Positions 54,823 to 64,000 of a DNA stretch of 64,000 nt are shown here, piece by piece (the stretch's first letter is position 1; the number at the start of each line of letters is the position of its first letter). The notes beneath the pieces are model-generated. The model did not search any database. It was not told the origin of the DNA and saw nothing but the letters and a program-made list of their open reading frames with translations. Source of the DNA: Scytonema tolypothrichoides VB-61278 (lineage in GTDB: Bacteria > Cyanobacteriota > Cyanobacteriia > Cyanobacteriales > Nostocaceae); contig NZ_JXCA02000031.1 in NCBI RefSeq assembly GCF_000828085.3, positions 3,858 through 67,857 on the forward strand, read 5' to 3'. Position numbers and translations under genes: made by a program.

Positions 54823-55170
54823 TTAACTTATTCTCCCGCTTATATACTGTTGCCACAAACGAGCTAAATCCTGCGCTTTAAATTGCCATTCTGGAGAGAC
54901 TTGGTACATTCGCCTAGGACGTCCCCGTCCTTCCAGCTTTTTCCAGTACCCAGTAATTGCTTTCTGGTCTTCGAGAAATTTAATCGCACTGTAAAGCACA
55001 GTATCTGAAAGCCGATAGGTTGGATATTCAGTTTCCAGTCGTTGGATCAACTCCGTTCCATAGGATTCGCTTTGTAACAAAAGATGCATTATATAACAAA
55101 CAGCGAGTTCCTGACAAAGGTAAGTTGGCGGAGGATTTTCAAAGAAATGATATATATCCTCAAGTTTCAT
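54823..55170 (-). CDS. PadR-family transcriptional regulator
   Basis: 115 residues with a winged helix: ELAVCYIMHLLLQSESYGTE, YRLSDTVLYSAIKFLEDQKA and wing ITGYWKKLEGRGRPRRMYQV. A short C-terminal helix follows (FKAQDLARLWQQYI). It is upstream of the CCB1-like gene and may form an operon with it. Ligand and targets are unknown. Confidence 0.85.
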   Translation of the reverse strand: MKLEDIYHFFENPPPTYLCQELAVCYIMHLLLQSESYGTELIQRLETEYPTYRLSDTVLYSAIKFLEDQKAITGYWKKLEGRGRPRRMYQVSPEWQFKAQDLARLWQQYISGRIS

Positions 55171-55727
55171 GGTTAATGAATGACGAAAAATGCCTAAGGG
55201 TTAAGCTTACAATCTGGGAAGAGTAGTGTAAAATACTACTCCATTCAAATAAATACGTAGCACTGCTTAGGCTGGATCACCAAAGGGTAAAAATAACATG
55301 AGACAGATTTCACACTTATTTATCGTGGAACTGATGCACCAACTATAGGAATACAAGTTTTTGTATCCCTACCCAAGCTTCTGACATTGTATTGAGGAGC
55401 GATTTAACAACGGCTATGCTGCAATCTTTAGTGTTAAGTAATGCCAAAGGCGTGAGGACTGCTTAAGCATAAAATACCGTCTAAGCAATTTTAAAGGGAA
55501 AATGCGGTATTTATGTAAAACTTAATCAAAACTTTGCTAGACAGTAATTTTCCTAGAGTTTTTGCTTAAAGATTAAGCAAAATATCATGTTTTCTTTCAA
55601 GCTTTGTGAAGAGTGGGCACACTCAAAAAAGTTTGAAGTACGGAAGTTGTTTACTAGAAATACTCTCATCACACTGACTAAGTATGATAGTAAATTTATC
55701 AAGCCCTCAGCACAAATGGTGATCAGT
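55171..55727. other. Non-coding interval and leader of the DUF3611 gene
   Basis: About 550 bp. No gene is recognised; a low-confidence upstream extension of the DUF3611 frame (55587-55727) covers the end. Confidence 0.45.
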
Positions 55728-56309
55728 ATGTCCGATTCGTCTACACTCCGGGCAATTGCCCAAATATTTCGCCTTACAGGATGGGTTAGCTTCTGGATTC
55801 AACTAGTGCTAGGTGTTGTTTCTGGGGTCATTTTGCTGTTCGCAGTCTTTAGTCAGAGAGGTGCCAATACCAGTAGTAACCCTGGAACTGGGTTTGGTGC
55901 TATTTTTGCCGTTGCTGGGCTTGTTGCCTTAGCAGTAGGTATCTATATAGCTTTCCGTTACACTAGACTTGGGCGACGACTAGAATCCTCAAATCCTAAC
56001 AACCGCCCGCGCAAAGTTGAAACTGTTCAAGTTGTACGCTTTGCGATTATCGTGCATTTGGTAGGAATGCTGTTGACTCTCTTAGGAGCACAAACAATTG
56101 TTGGGACTCTAGTCACAAAGTCATTGACTTTACCGCAATTTGGTGCAGGGGTTTACACCCAGATCGACCCTAGCCGGATTATCCAACCCTTAGACATGTT
56201 TGTTGTGCAGGCAAACACGAATACGGTTACAGCCCATTTTGCAGGACTTGTCGCGTCAATTTGGATACTCCATCGCATTTCCAAACCTCAGTCTGAGCGT
56301 AGTTCCTAG
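55728..56309 (+). CDS. DUF3611-family membrane protein
   Basis: About 193 residues from ATG 55728 (MSDSSTLRAIAQIFRLTGWV), the start typical of the family; ATGs at 55716 and 55587 would give longer forms that lack conservation. Four membrane helices are likely (about 15-40, 55-80, 105-125, 160-180). GWVSFWIQLVLGVVSGVILL and the segment LDMFVVQANTNTVTAHFAGL are characteristic DUF3611 features; the family is found in cyanobacteria and chloroplasts. Function is unknown. Confidence 0.78.
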   Translation: MSDSSTLRAIAQIFRLTGWVSFWIQLVLGVVSGVILLFAVFSQRGANTSSNPGTGFGAIFAVAGLVALAVGIYIAFRYTRLGRRLESSNPNNRPRKVETVQVVRFAIIVHLVGMLLTLLGAQTIVGTLVTKSLTLPQFGAGVYTQIDPSRIIQPLDMFVVQANTNTVTAHFAGLVASIWILHRISKPQSERSS

Positions 56310-56690
56310 CTGATCATTCTTGTTCGCTTTGGACTGCTTGAATGCTAACTACTCACAGTTCACTTACTTTTGCCTGCTATGCAGACAAGCGGAAAAAAAT
56401 CAAGCTATGTAAAGATTTGTAAAAACGCCTAAAACCCTTACCAATGAACGGTAGGTGTTTTATGCCGCCAGACCCTAGTCGAGGACTGTCTCCTCATGAA
56501 CGGCACATACTTCAAGTCGGGGAACCCGCCCAACGCAGTGCCTCCTAATGACTAATGACTGCCAAAACATCGTGAACTTTATTAGTACCGACCTACTTAT
56601 CTAGCTTTTGCAGTTGTCACCAGTCGGAAGTACTATATTTTGAAGTGTTAACTGTAAAGAAAATACTAGGCTAAAAATTAGGATAAATCT
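56310..56690. other. Non-coding interval with a hairpin
   Basis: AAAACCCTTACC pairs imperfectly with GGTAGGTGTTTT at about 56431-56461, possibly a terminator of the DUF3611 gene. The region also leads into serS. No T-box or other riboswitch is recognised. Confidence 0.4.
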
Positions 56691-57971
56691 GTGCTGGACA
56701 TTAAGTTAATAAGGGAAAATCCACAATTGGTTCAGGAACGGTTGAAAACTCGTGGTGGTAACTACGATATTCAGCCGCTTTTGGAGTTGGATAAACAGCA
56801 ACGCGAATTGGAAGCGAAGCGAAATCAACTGCAAGCACGCAGTAACGAAATTGCTAAATTAATTCCGGAAAAGATAAAAGCTGGTTGCAACCCCAAAGGA
56901 TCAGAAATTCAAGCGTTGCGTGATGAAGGTAGTTCCGTCAAAACTGAGATTGGCACACTGGAACCTCAAGAAAAAGACCTCTCAGCCAAAATCGAAGAAC
57001 TTTTACTCACACTTCCTAACTTACCAAGCGACTCTACACCTGTTGGTAAGAGTGAGGAAGATAACCCAGAAGTGCGTCGTTGGGGTGATGATTATATTCC
57101 CCAAAACCCAAACATTCTTCCCCACTGGGAAATTGGCGAGAAGTTGGGTATTCTTAATGTTGAGCGAGCTGTAAAAGTCGCACAAAGTCGCTTTGTCACC
57201 CTTATAGGTGCTGGTGCAAAGCTGGAGAGAGCATTAATCCAATTTATGCTTGATCGCCAGATAGCTGCAGGGTATGTGGAAGTCATCCCCCCATTTTTGA
57301 TTAATACTGAGTCTATGACAGCTACGGGTCAATTGCCCAAGTTTGCTGAAGAAAGCTTTAAGTGTGCGGCGGATGATTTGTGGCTTACGCCTACAGCTGA
57401 GGTTCCTGTAACTAACCTGTATCGTGGTGAAACTTTCAATTCTGAAGATTTGCCTATTTACCACTGCGCTTATACTCCCTGTTTTCGCCGGGAGGCTGGG
57501 AGTTATGGACGGGATATGCGGGGATTGATTCGACTGCATCAATTCAACAAAGTTGAACTGGTGAAATTTGTCCATCCCAGCACTTCTAGTGAGGAACTGG
57601 AAAAGTTGCTAGGCAATGCAGAAGCAATTTTACAGGCGTTGCAGCTGCCTTACCGAGTCATAGAATTATGTACTGGGGATATAGGATTTCACTCGGCGAA
57701 AACCTATGATATAGAGGTTTGGCTTCCTTCTTCTGGAAAGTACCGAGAAATTTCCAGTTGTTCCAATTTTTTGGACTATCAAGCGCGACGCGGGCAAATT
57801 CGCTTCAAAGAAAGTGGAAAGAAAGGAACCCAGCTGGTACACACTCTCAATGGTTCAGGACTGGCTGTGGGACGTACAATGGCAGCGATTTTAGAAAACT
57901 ATCAACAAGAAGATAGAACGGTACGGATACCGGAAGCGCTGCAACCTTACATGGGACGCGAAGTACTGTGA
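56691..57971 (+). CDS. serS: Seryl-tRNA synthetase
   Basis: 426 residues starting at GTG. The N-terminal coiled-coil tRNA-binding arm spans about 25-105 ([20 protein letters not shown]). Class II motifs are present: motif 2 around [20 protein letters not shown] and motif 3 at [19 protein letters not shown], with substrate-binding segments [13 protein letters not shown] and [10 protein letters not shown]. Length and motif order match standard bacterial SerRS. It charges tRNA-Ser. No specialised paralogue features are seen. Confidence 0.97.
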   Translation: MLDIKLIRENPQLVQERLKTRGGNYDIQPLLELDKQQRELEAKRNQLQARSNEIAKLIPEKIKAGCNPKGSEIQALRDEGSSVKTEIGTLEPQEKDLSAKIEELLLTLPNLPSDSTPVGKSEEDNPEVRRWGDDYIPQNPNILPHWEIGEKLGILNVERAVKVAQSRFVTLIGAGAKLERALIQFMLDRQIAAGYVEVIPPFLINTESMTATGQLPKFAEESFKCAADDLWLTPTAEVPVTNLYRGETFNSEDLPIYHCAYTPCFRREAGSYGRDMRGLIRLHQFNKVELVKFVHPSTSSEELEKLLGNAEAILQALQLPYRVIELCTGDIGFHSAKTYDIEVWLPSSGKYREISSCSNFLDYQARRGQIRFKESGKKGTQLVHTLNGSGLAVGRTMAAILENYQQEDRTVRIPEALQPYMGREVL

Positions 57972-58042
57972 TTTGAGGGGCTTAGTTCCCTCCTTTTTAG
58001 GGCTACGTGTACACACACGTCATCGAATTACACAAACCTCGG

Positions 58043-58117
58043 AACCTCACTCTGCCCTATCGGGCATGCGTCTGTTTATTAACCTCACCCTGCCCTATCG
58101 GGCATCCCTCTGCTTAT
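58043..58117. repeat. Tandem duplication of a 38-bp unit with a TGCCC/GGGCA hairpin
   Basis: Two units start at 58043 and 58081, a period of 38 bp. Each contains CTGCCCTATCGGGCAT and they differ at only a few positions. Confidence 0.75.
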
Positions 58118-58250
58118 AAAGGAGAGGGAAAAGTTTTTGTGTAGCAAAAAACGAGGGTGAGGTTTTCAGGGAAATGTGTATATACCGTAGCCTTCAAAAG
58201 GAGGGCTAGATAAGCAACCGGATTGTGTTATGACGGGAGTGTCGATTGAC

Positions 58251-58285
58251 TCGTAATTCGTAATGACTATAGATTACGAATTACG
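58251..58285. terminator. Hairpin between serS and relA, probable bidirectional terminator
   Basis: TCGTAATTCGTAAT and its inverted partner ATTACGAATTACG form a 13-14-bp stem with an 8-nt loop. It lies 12 bp past the relA stop codon, between the convergent serS and relA genes. Confidence 0.55.
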
Positions 58286-58296
58286 GATTAATTTTA

Positions 58297-60576
58297 CTAT
58301 TCCTCGATTTGACCGACACGACGAATGTTGATAATGTCGCTCAGTTTTTTGATTTGAGTAAAGATCTGTTCGAGTTGTGGTCGATCGCGTATCTCAATCC
58401 CCAAGTCAATCAATGCTGGTTGACTCGTCGCTGTTTTTACCTGAGCATGACGGACGTTGATTCCGTGGTCACTTAAGCGTGAGAGAATATCTTTTAGGAT
58501 TCCTACGCGGTCGAGAGCCTCAATCTGAATATTCACTGGATAAGTCGCAGGACGAGAGTAGATTTCGCCTGCACAGTTCCAATGCACTGGTACGAGGCGA
58601 TCGCACTCTACATTCTCTAAATTCTGACATCCCTGGCGATGAATCGAAATGCCTCTACCTCGTGTGACAACACCAATAATTGGTTCTCCAGGAAGAGGAG
58701 TGCAGCACTTAGCCAGATAATGGACTAATCCTTCTACCCCAATTATTGGTGAGTCAGTGGTGCGTGAGGTTGCTGGAGTTGTGTCTCGTAAACCTTTGGT
58801 TGTTGAGGTGAGTTCTTTCGTAAGAACTAGAGGTGCATCTGCAACAGGTTGTTGCGCCTTGACGACTTCTCGCCAACGGTTGAGTACTAAATTCAGCGTC
58901 ACTTCACCATAACCCAAAGCCGCGAGTAAATCTTCCATAGAATGATAGTTACATCGCTCTGCTACTATCTGCATGGGTTGTGATTTAATCAGGTTTTCAA
59001 CACCCGATCTCCCCAATTCTTTTTCCAACAATTCCCGCCCACGGGCAATATTTTCTTCCCGGCGCGATCGCTTGTACCACTGCCTAATCCGATTTTTCGC
59101 CGCCGAAGTTCTGGCAAAATTTAACCAATCTAAACTGGGATGGCCGTTCTTTTGCGTCAGAATCTCTACAATATCACCATTTTGCAGTCGCGTTGAAAGT
59201 GGCACCATCCGCCCATTTACCTTTGCGCCTGCACAGTGATTCCCAACTTCTGTGTGAATGCGATAGGCAAAATCTACGGTTGTGGAACCAGGATTTAAAG
59301 CAACCAAATCTCCCTTAGGGGTGAAAACATAAACATCATCTTCAAATAAGTTATCTTTGATGCTTTCCAAATATTCTTGAGCATCCTTGAGGTCATTCTG
59401 CCATTCCAGCAGCTGCCGTAACCAGGTAAACTTCTCATCTGATGGCCTCCAGTGGATAATATTGGAGTCTCCTGTTTCTTTATACTTCCAGTGAGCTGCA
59501 ATTCCATACTCGGCAACGTGGTGCATTTCCAATGTTCTGATTTGCACTTCCAGAGGACGACCCCACGGACCTATAACTCCAGTATGTAACGATTGGTAAC
59601 GGTTAGGTTTAGGCAAGCCTATGTAATCCTTGAATCTACCAGGAATTGGGCGGCAAGCATCATGAACGATCGCTAAAGCCCGGTAACATTCCTCATTGCT
59701 ATTGACAATAATCCTGAGTGCTGCTAAGTCGTAAATTTCGTGAAACTCTTTGTTTTGCCTCTGCATTTTCTGGTAAATGCTGTAGAGGTGCTTCGGACGT
59801 CCACTCATGTCCAGACACTTGATCCCCGCTTCCTCTACGCGACTCCGTAGAGTTTCGGCTATTTTTGTCAATCTCTCTTCCCGCGCCGTTCGTTTTTCAG
59901 CGACATATTCCTGGATTTGCCGATAAGCTTCTGGTTCTAAGTACTTAAAAGCTAAATCTTCCAGTTCCCATTTTATGCGCCAAATCCCCAAACGATTAGC
60001 CAGGGGAGCAAAAATTTCTCTTGTTTCTAAAGCAATTGCACGGCGTTTTTCATCACGAAGAAATTCCAAAGTCCGCATATTGTGGAGACGATCTGCTAAC
60101 TTCACCACAATCACTCGGATATCTTGCGCCATAGCCAGAAACATTCTGCGAAAGTTCTCTGCTTGGCTTTCAGTCTTACTTTTGAAATTAATTTTAGAAA
60201 GCTTTGTCACACCTTCTACTAAGAGCCGGACTTCTTTACCAAAGCGTTGCTCTATCTCTTCGATTGTGACATCTGTGTCTTCCACTATATCATGGAGGAA
60301 GCCAGCTGCTATCATGTCAGCACTGCCCCCTAAGTCTCTCAATATTCCAGCAACAGCCACAGGATGACAAATGTATGGTTCTCCTGACTTACGGTACTGA
60401 CCCTCATGTAACTGGTAAGCAAATTCAAATGCTCGACGAATTAAAGCCATGTCGCTTTGCCTTCGGCCATCTTCAGTTTCTGTGCCTACTACTGTATATG
60501 ACCCATTTAGGCAAGTCTGTAGCCATTCTGGGAGAGTAACATCAATTCTGGTAGTGACTACAACAGTGCTGCTCAT
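58297..60576 (-). CDS. RelA/SpoT bifunctional (p)ppGpp synthetase/hydrolase
   Basis: 759 residues. HD hydrolase domain: YICHPVAVAGILRDLGG, AAGFLHDIVEDTDVTIEEI (HD pair) and LADRLHNMRTLEFL. Synthetase domain: DLAALRIIVNSNEECYRALA and RYQSLHTGVIGPWGRPLEVQ. TGS domain at about 390-450 (VYVFTPKGDLVALNPGSTTV), then a helical region and a C-terminal ACT domain (about 690-755; VNIQIEALDRVGILKDILSR). Conserved hydrolase residues appear intact, so it should both make and degrade (p)ppGpp in the stringent response. It is convergent with serS, separated by a hairpin. Confidence 0.95.
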   Translation of the reverse strand: MSSTVVVTTRIDVTLPEWLQTCLNGSYTVVGTETEDGRRQSDMALIRRAFEFAYQLHEGQYRKSGEPYICHPVAVAGILRDLGGSADMIAAGFLHDIVEDTDVTIEEIEQRFGKEVRLLVEGVTKLSKINFKSKTESQAENFRRMFLAMAQDIRVIVVKLADRLHNMRTLEFLRDEKRRAIALETREIFAPLANRLGIWRIKWELEDLAFKYLEPEAYRQIQEYVAEKRTAREERLTKIAETLRSRVEEAGIKCLDMSGRPKHLYSIYQKMQRQNKEFHEIYDLAALRIIVNSNEECYRALAIVHDACRPIPGRFKDYIGLPKPNRYQSLHTGVIGPWGRPLEVQIRTLEMHHVAEYGIAAHWKYKETGDSNIIHWRPSDEKFTWLRQLLEWQNDLKDAQEYLESIKDNLFEDDVYVFTPKGDLVALNPGSTTVDFAYRIHTEVGNHCAGAKVNGRMVPLSTRLQNGDIVEILTQKNGHPSLDWLNFARTSAAKNRIRQWYKRSRREENIARGRELLEKELGRSGVENLIKSQPMQIVAERCNYHSMEDLLAALGYGEVTLNLVLNRWREVVKAQQPVADAPLVLTKELTSTTKGLRDTTPATSRTTDSPIIGVEGLVHYLAKCCTPLPGEPIIGVVTRGRGISIHRQGCQNLENVECDRLVPVHWNCAGEIYSRPATYPVNIQIEALDRVGILKDILSRLSDHGINVRHAQVKTATSQPALIDLGIEIRDRPQLEQIFTQIKKLSDIINIRRVGQIEE

Positions 60577-60875
60577 AGAAAGAATCGGGGGTGGCTAGGT
60601 AATTGATAGTAAAGTGAGAAATTGAAAGAACAAACTCTTACTGAGACTTACACTTTCGTCTTTCTGTGTGGAGTAGATTCCCCAAGGCAAAGAGTGCAAA
60701 TTATCCAGTACGACTGTCTCGGATCATAAAGTCGGTAAAATCGATGAAATGCCAAATCCAGCCCCAATTTTCATATGAGACAACAGATTCGGAAATAAAA
60801 ATTAACAAAGTTTGGTCTATTTGAAAAGTTTCTTGACATTACCTTGACTTTAATAGTATCTCAAGAAGAACTTAG

Positions 60876-61226
60876 ATGTCTCTAACTCGCGATAAGTATC
60901 ACGTATTGAAGGTATTGCTGAAACAATTGCATTCGGATGTCATGACTACCAAAGTAGATGCATCCGAAGTCGCGCAGCGTGTGAGATCCTTGCAACAATT
61001 TTTTCAGCAACAGATTGTCCCTTTAGTTAATCTGGACACAGACAGCAATGATGAGGGTCAGTTACAGTCAAATCAGACGGAAATGAGTAAGCAGCTGCGG
61101 CTGTTGGAAATAGATGTCATGTTTTTCCAAGGAGCGCGGCAAGCTTCCACTGCCAAGAGTAGGCTTGATGCCATAGGCGATCGCCTGACTACTCTCATCA
61201 ATTACTGTAATGCCATATTGCAATAA
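60876..61226 (+). CDS. patD: PatD-like heterocyst-frequency control protein
   Basis: 116 residues, all helical: VLKVLLKQLHSDVMTTKVDA, VRSLQQFFQQQIVPLVNL and a conserved end, KQLRLLEIDVMFFQGARQAS, then GDRLTTLINYCNAILQ. This matches my memory of PatD of Anabaena, an NtcA-regulated protein that tunes heterocyst frequency. The match supports a heterocyst-forming host. A weak NtcA-like site (GTA, eight bases, TAA) lies at 60599-60612, about 260 bp upstream, which I do not trust. It is divergent from relA. Confidence 0.72.
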   Translation: MSLTRDKYHVLKVLLKQLHSDVMTTKVDASEVAQRVRSLQQFFQQQIVPLVNLDTDSNDEGQLQSNQTEMSKQLRLLEIDVMFFQGARQASTAKSRLDAIGDRLTTLINYCNAILQ

Positions 61227-61649
61227 ATAGTACCAGAAGGGCAAGCCGTAACCCATGAAAAAATGACAAATTAAAATTAAAAATTGAAACTTAAAAATAT
61301 TGAACTTTTTTTAAACTCTTTTCATGGAAATTTGTTGAGGTTTTGTAGTCATCTTTACATATTTCCTTGGCACAATTCGTTGTAAATAGCGTCAAAAGTC
61401 AAGAATCCTTAAAATTTGAACATTCGACTGATAAAAAACTTCAAACTCGCTGAAGCAAAATTCAGTATAAAATCTTTCTTTATAAGTACAAAACCAAAGT
61501 GAGAAACCTGGTAATTTATCCGTATACTTATTGGAATTATTGGTGCGTTCTCAGTTATATTGTTGTTCTTAAAAGATACTCTGGTAATAATCCTGACATA
61601 TGTCATGTCAGAGAAAAAAAGCTGATAGCTGATATCTGATAGCCTAATT
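61227..61649. other. Non-coding interval
   Basis: About 420 bp of AT-rich sequence between patD and the ABC gene. Only a short GATAGCTGATATCTGATAG run precedes the ABC gene. I see no gene. Confidence 0.4.
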
Positions 61650-63320
61650 ATGAGTGAAGCCTTATTTTGTATTGAAAATTTGCGAGTCGCTTATCCTCAT
61701 CGCAGCGAGGAAAAAGCCCAGTGGGCAGTAGATGATGTGTCTTTCATCCTGCAACCAGGGGAAAGAATGGGATTGGTTGGAGAATCAGGCTGCGGTAAGT
61801 CAACTCTCGGACGCGCAGCAATGCGGTTATTACCACCCTCAAGTCAAATTGAGGGACGAGTGACGTTTCAAGGGCGTTCAGTGTTTGAGATGACGCCAGA
61901 ACAGTTGCGTAAATTCCGAGGAGAAGCAGTTGCGCTGATATTCCAAGATCCCATGACGCGCCTTGATCCGTTGATGAGTATTGGCAACCACTGTTTGGAA
62001 ACATTAAAAGCTCACTCACCACAATTGTCCACCAAACAAGCCAAAGAAAAAGCAATTGCGACTTTAGAAAAAGTTAAAATTCCTGCCAGTCGTTGGAGTC
62101 AGTATCCCCACGAGTTTAGCGGTGGAATGCGTCAGAGGGTGGCGATCGCCCTAGCCTTACTTCTGTCCCCCAAGTTAATTGTTGCTGATGAACCCACCAC
62201 AAGTTTGGATGTCACAGTTTCCGCACAAATTTTGCAGGAACTCACACGGCTGTGCGGGGAAGAAAACATGGCACTGCTATTAATTTCTCACGATTTGGCT
62301 CTTGTTGCCGAGTATTGCGATCGCATTGGCGTCATGTACAACGGCAAAATGGTTGAAACGGGTTCTTCCCAAGCTGTGTTCCAGAATCCCCAACACGAAT
62401 ATACACAATCTCTCCTCAAAGCAGCTTTGCATATTCAAACAGTTGATGAAAGCATCTCACCCTCTGACTTCTCCTCTTTACCATTTCACAGAGGACAACA
62501 CCAGAAGTCAACCCCCATACTTCGCGTCTTAGAATTACAACAACATTACACCTTAGAACCCAACTTTGTAGAGCGATTATTAAAACGGCAAAATCAAACG
62601 ATTAAAGCGGTGGATGGAATCAACCTAGAACTCTATCCAGGAGAAATTCTGGGATTAGTTGGGGAGTCAGGTTGCGGCAAAAGTACACTATCGCGGACAA
62701 TTTTGCAACTGATTCGTCCCACAGCAGGTAAAGTCGAGTTTTTGGGACAAGATTTAACGAACTTATCGCGCCAACAAGTTCGTGCGTCGAGGCGGCAAAT
62801 GCAAATGGTCTTTCAAGATCCCCATGCTTGCTTAAATCCAGCGATGACAGTAGGACAAAGCATAGCTGATCCCCTGCTGATTCACAAGCTAGCGGTTCCC
62901 GCGAATGCAAAACAACAGGTGCTGTCGATGCTGGAAAAAGTGGGGTTAAAACCAGCTCAAGTTTATTATGAACGTTATCCGTCGGATTTATCTGGGGGAC
63001 AGCAGCAAAGAGTGGCGATCGCCCGTGCTTTAATTACTCGTCCTAAGCTACTCATCTGCGATGAACCAGTGAGTATGTTAGATGCAAGCGTGCAGTCGCA
63101 AGTTTTAGATTTGATGTTGGAGTTGAAAGAAGAATTTGAGTTAACGTATTTATTTATCACTCATGACTTGTGGTTAGCGCGGTTTTTGTGTGATAGGATT
63201 GCTGTCATGAATAGTGGCAAAATTGTAGAAATTGGTCCCACTAAACAGATTTTTGCGAATCCACAACATCCTTACACAAAAACATTACTTGCTGCAGCTC
63301 CTTTGTTAGGGCGAGCGTAA
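61650..63320 (+). CDS. Double ATP-binding subunit of an oligopeptide/dipeptide ABC transporter
   Basis: 556 residues holding two ABC ATPase domains, DppD-like and DppF-like fused. First domain: Walker A GESGCGKSTLGRAAMRLL, signature FSGGMRQRVAIALALL, Walker B LIVADEPTTSLD. Second: Walker A GESGCGKSTLSRTILQLI, signature LSGGQQQRVAIARALI, Walker B LLICDEPVSMLD. The fused form is common in cyanobacteria. The rest of the transporter (permeases and binding protein) is not in the window, so partners are encoded elsewhere. Confidence 0.92.
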   Translation: MSEALFCIENLRVAYPHRSEEKAQWAVDDVSFILQPGERMGLVGESGCGKSTLGRAAMRLLPPSSQIEGRVTFQGRSVFEMTPEQLRKFRGEAVALIFQDPMTRLDPLMSIGNHCLETLKAHSPQLSTKQAKEKAIATLEKVKIPASRWSQYPHEFSGGMRQRVAIALALLLSPKLIVADEPTTSLDVTVSAQILQELTRLCGEENMALLLISHDLALVAEYCDRIGVMYNGKMVETGSSQAVFQNPQHEYTQSLLKAALHIQTVDESISPSDFSSLPFHRGQHQKSTPILRVLELQQHYTLEPNFVERLLKRQNQTIKAVDGINLELYPGEILGLVGESGCGKSTLSRTILQLIRPTAGKVEFLGQDLTNLSRQQVRASRRQMQMVFQDPHACLNPAMTVGQSIADPLLIHKLAVPANAKQQVLSMLEKVGLKPAQVYYERYPSDLSGGQQQRVAIARALITRPKLLICDEPVSMLDASVQSQVLDLMLELKEEFELTYLFITHDLWLARFLCDRIAVMNSGKIVEIGPTKQIFANPQHPYTKTLLAAAPLLGRA

Positions 63321-63344
63321 TTGAGTACTGATTTATAAGTAATA

Positions 63345-63668
63345 TCATGTGCGGATAAACACTTATAAAAACGAGGAACCCCAACCCTCCGGGGAATTCA
63401 AAGTCACCGAAGATTTGAGTCTCCGGAGGAGACGCTGCGCGTAAGTCCCAAGGGGACACACTGCGTGAACGCCCAAGCCGCGTGCGCTTGCGCTTACGGA
63501 GGAAACCTCCGCTCAAACTTCTCTCAAAATTCAAAGTATGCCCGAAGGGCACGCTGCGCTATCAAAAAAAGAATTCTTAATTTTGAATTTTGAATTGATA
63601 ATTTTGAATTCTCGCAAAGCGAGAGGGGTGAGGTCAAGCAGGAATTATAAGTAATTAAGCGGACTTGA
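63345..63668. mobile_element. Short TA-flanked element with IS630-like ends (MITE), copy 2
   Basis: Ends TCATGTGCGGATAAACACTT and, inverted, TCAAGTCCGCTTAATTACTT are flanked by TA (63343-63344 and 63669-63670). They resemble the ends of the IS630 copy and MITE 1. The 324-bp interior is non-coding, rich in GC palindromes (GAGACGCTGCGCG, GCTTACGGAGGAAACC) and ends in AATTTTGAATTTTGAATT runs. Confidence 0.72.
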
Positions 63669-63670
63669 TA

Positions 63671-64000
63671 TAACGACTGCTGAGTGTGAATGACTCATAC
63701 CAAGTTGCAATTCCCCGGTAGCAAAGTCAATTGCGAGTGCAACGAAGTGGAACGTAGACGCCCACCAGAAGGCTTCCCGTACTGCGAAGCAGATCCCGAA
63801 GGGTAGGGTAGCAATCTCCTCCAATCACAAACTACTACAACAGAACGCAACTTGGTATCAGCAGTCAAGAACACCAAAATTAAAATTTTGGTGGTTTACA
63901 TAGCACCTTTGAATCCCTACTAATTTTCCAGGCTATACTCTGAGTTATGCGTTCTGAATTCTGAGTTCTTCAGTTTGGGCATTTCTACACTCGAACCATG
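63671..64000. other. Non-coding right end with a dispersed repeat
   Basis: A GC-rich repeat lies around 63720-63815 (GAACGTAGACGCCCACCAGA, TACTGCGAAGCAGATCCCGA). No gene is recognised up to the window edge. Confidence 0.45.

Noticed and set aside
60599-60612. NtcA-like site GTA, eight bases, TAA upstream of patD
   Set aside because: The second half-site is TAA instead of TAC and no well-placed -10 box follows; such matches are common by chance.
1-64000. CRISPR array or tRNA genes
   Set aside because: No regularly spaced direct repeats with unique spacers and no T-loop/anticodon arrangement were found by eye.

Overview
The window looks like a chromosomal stretch of a filamentous, probably heterocyst-forming cyanobacterium. 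The octamer GCGATCGC (HIP1) recurs throughout, for example at 5003-5010 and 8122-8129. There is a tract of short heptamer tandem repeats, and several genes belong to cyanobacterial families: a DUF3155 protein, a CCB1-like cytochrome b6f cofactor-assembly protein, a DUF3611 protein, SLH-domain envelope proteins, a probable PatD heterocyst-frequency protein and an ethylene-receptor-type kinase. No tRNA, rRNA or CRISPR array was recognised.

The left arm (1-7 kb) is a graveyard of mobile DNA. It holds an IS5-type transposase cut by the window edge, what looks like the end of a Tn7-like element with the first codons of a TnsA-type gene, and a complete-looking Tn3-family transposon. That transposon (1258-4994) has 38-bp inverted ends and carries a deleted tnpA, a tyrosine recombinase and an HTH/zinc-ribbon gene. 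It abuts a 5'-truncated ada-type alkylation-repair gene, and an internally deleted IS630 copy follows. After it come a DUF2269 membrane protein, a MarR regulator and an AlkA-type DNA glycosylase, so two alkylation-repair functions lie close together.

From 9 to 24 kb there are a NarL-type two-component pair, a MATE exporter, a Gly/Asn-rich repeat protein flanked by two broken pieces of a second sbcC copy, a DUF433/DUF5615 toxin-antitoxin-like pair, a CHAT-protease/FGE-sulfatase fusion, a DUF4041/GIY-YIG-like coiled-coil protein and intact sbcC. The 16-24 kb block is the best candidate for a conflict or defence island. A second CHAT protein, with a possible beta-trefoil C-terminus, lies at 37-38 kb near two very small ribbon-helix-helix genes.

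From 24 to 36 kb nearly everything is on the minus strand. A tightly packed glycosidase, aquaporin and GMC oxidoreductase set is followed upstream by two short-chain dehydrogenases, an MFS remnant, a small DMT transporter, a DUF1400 hydrolase, a NicO-type nickel/cobalt transporter and a DsbA-like protein. The aquaporin ends in a dockerin/EF-hand-like calcium loop. From 38 to 54 kb there are a second response regulator/GAF kinase pair, a tyrosinase, the ethylene-receptor-like hybrid kinase, two paralogous secreted proteins (one with SLH domains) and another histidine kinase. The right arm (53-64 kb) is mostly housekeeping: DUF3155, CCB1-like, PadR, DUF3611, serS, relA/spoT, patD and a double-ABC oligopeptide ATPase.

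Small dispersed elements are prominent throughout: a 35-bp element present in three identical copies (one in frame inside a transposase), a larger palindromic element that terminates an MFS gene, and two short TA-flanked elements whose ends match the IS630 copy, which are probably MITEs.
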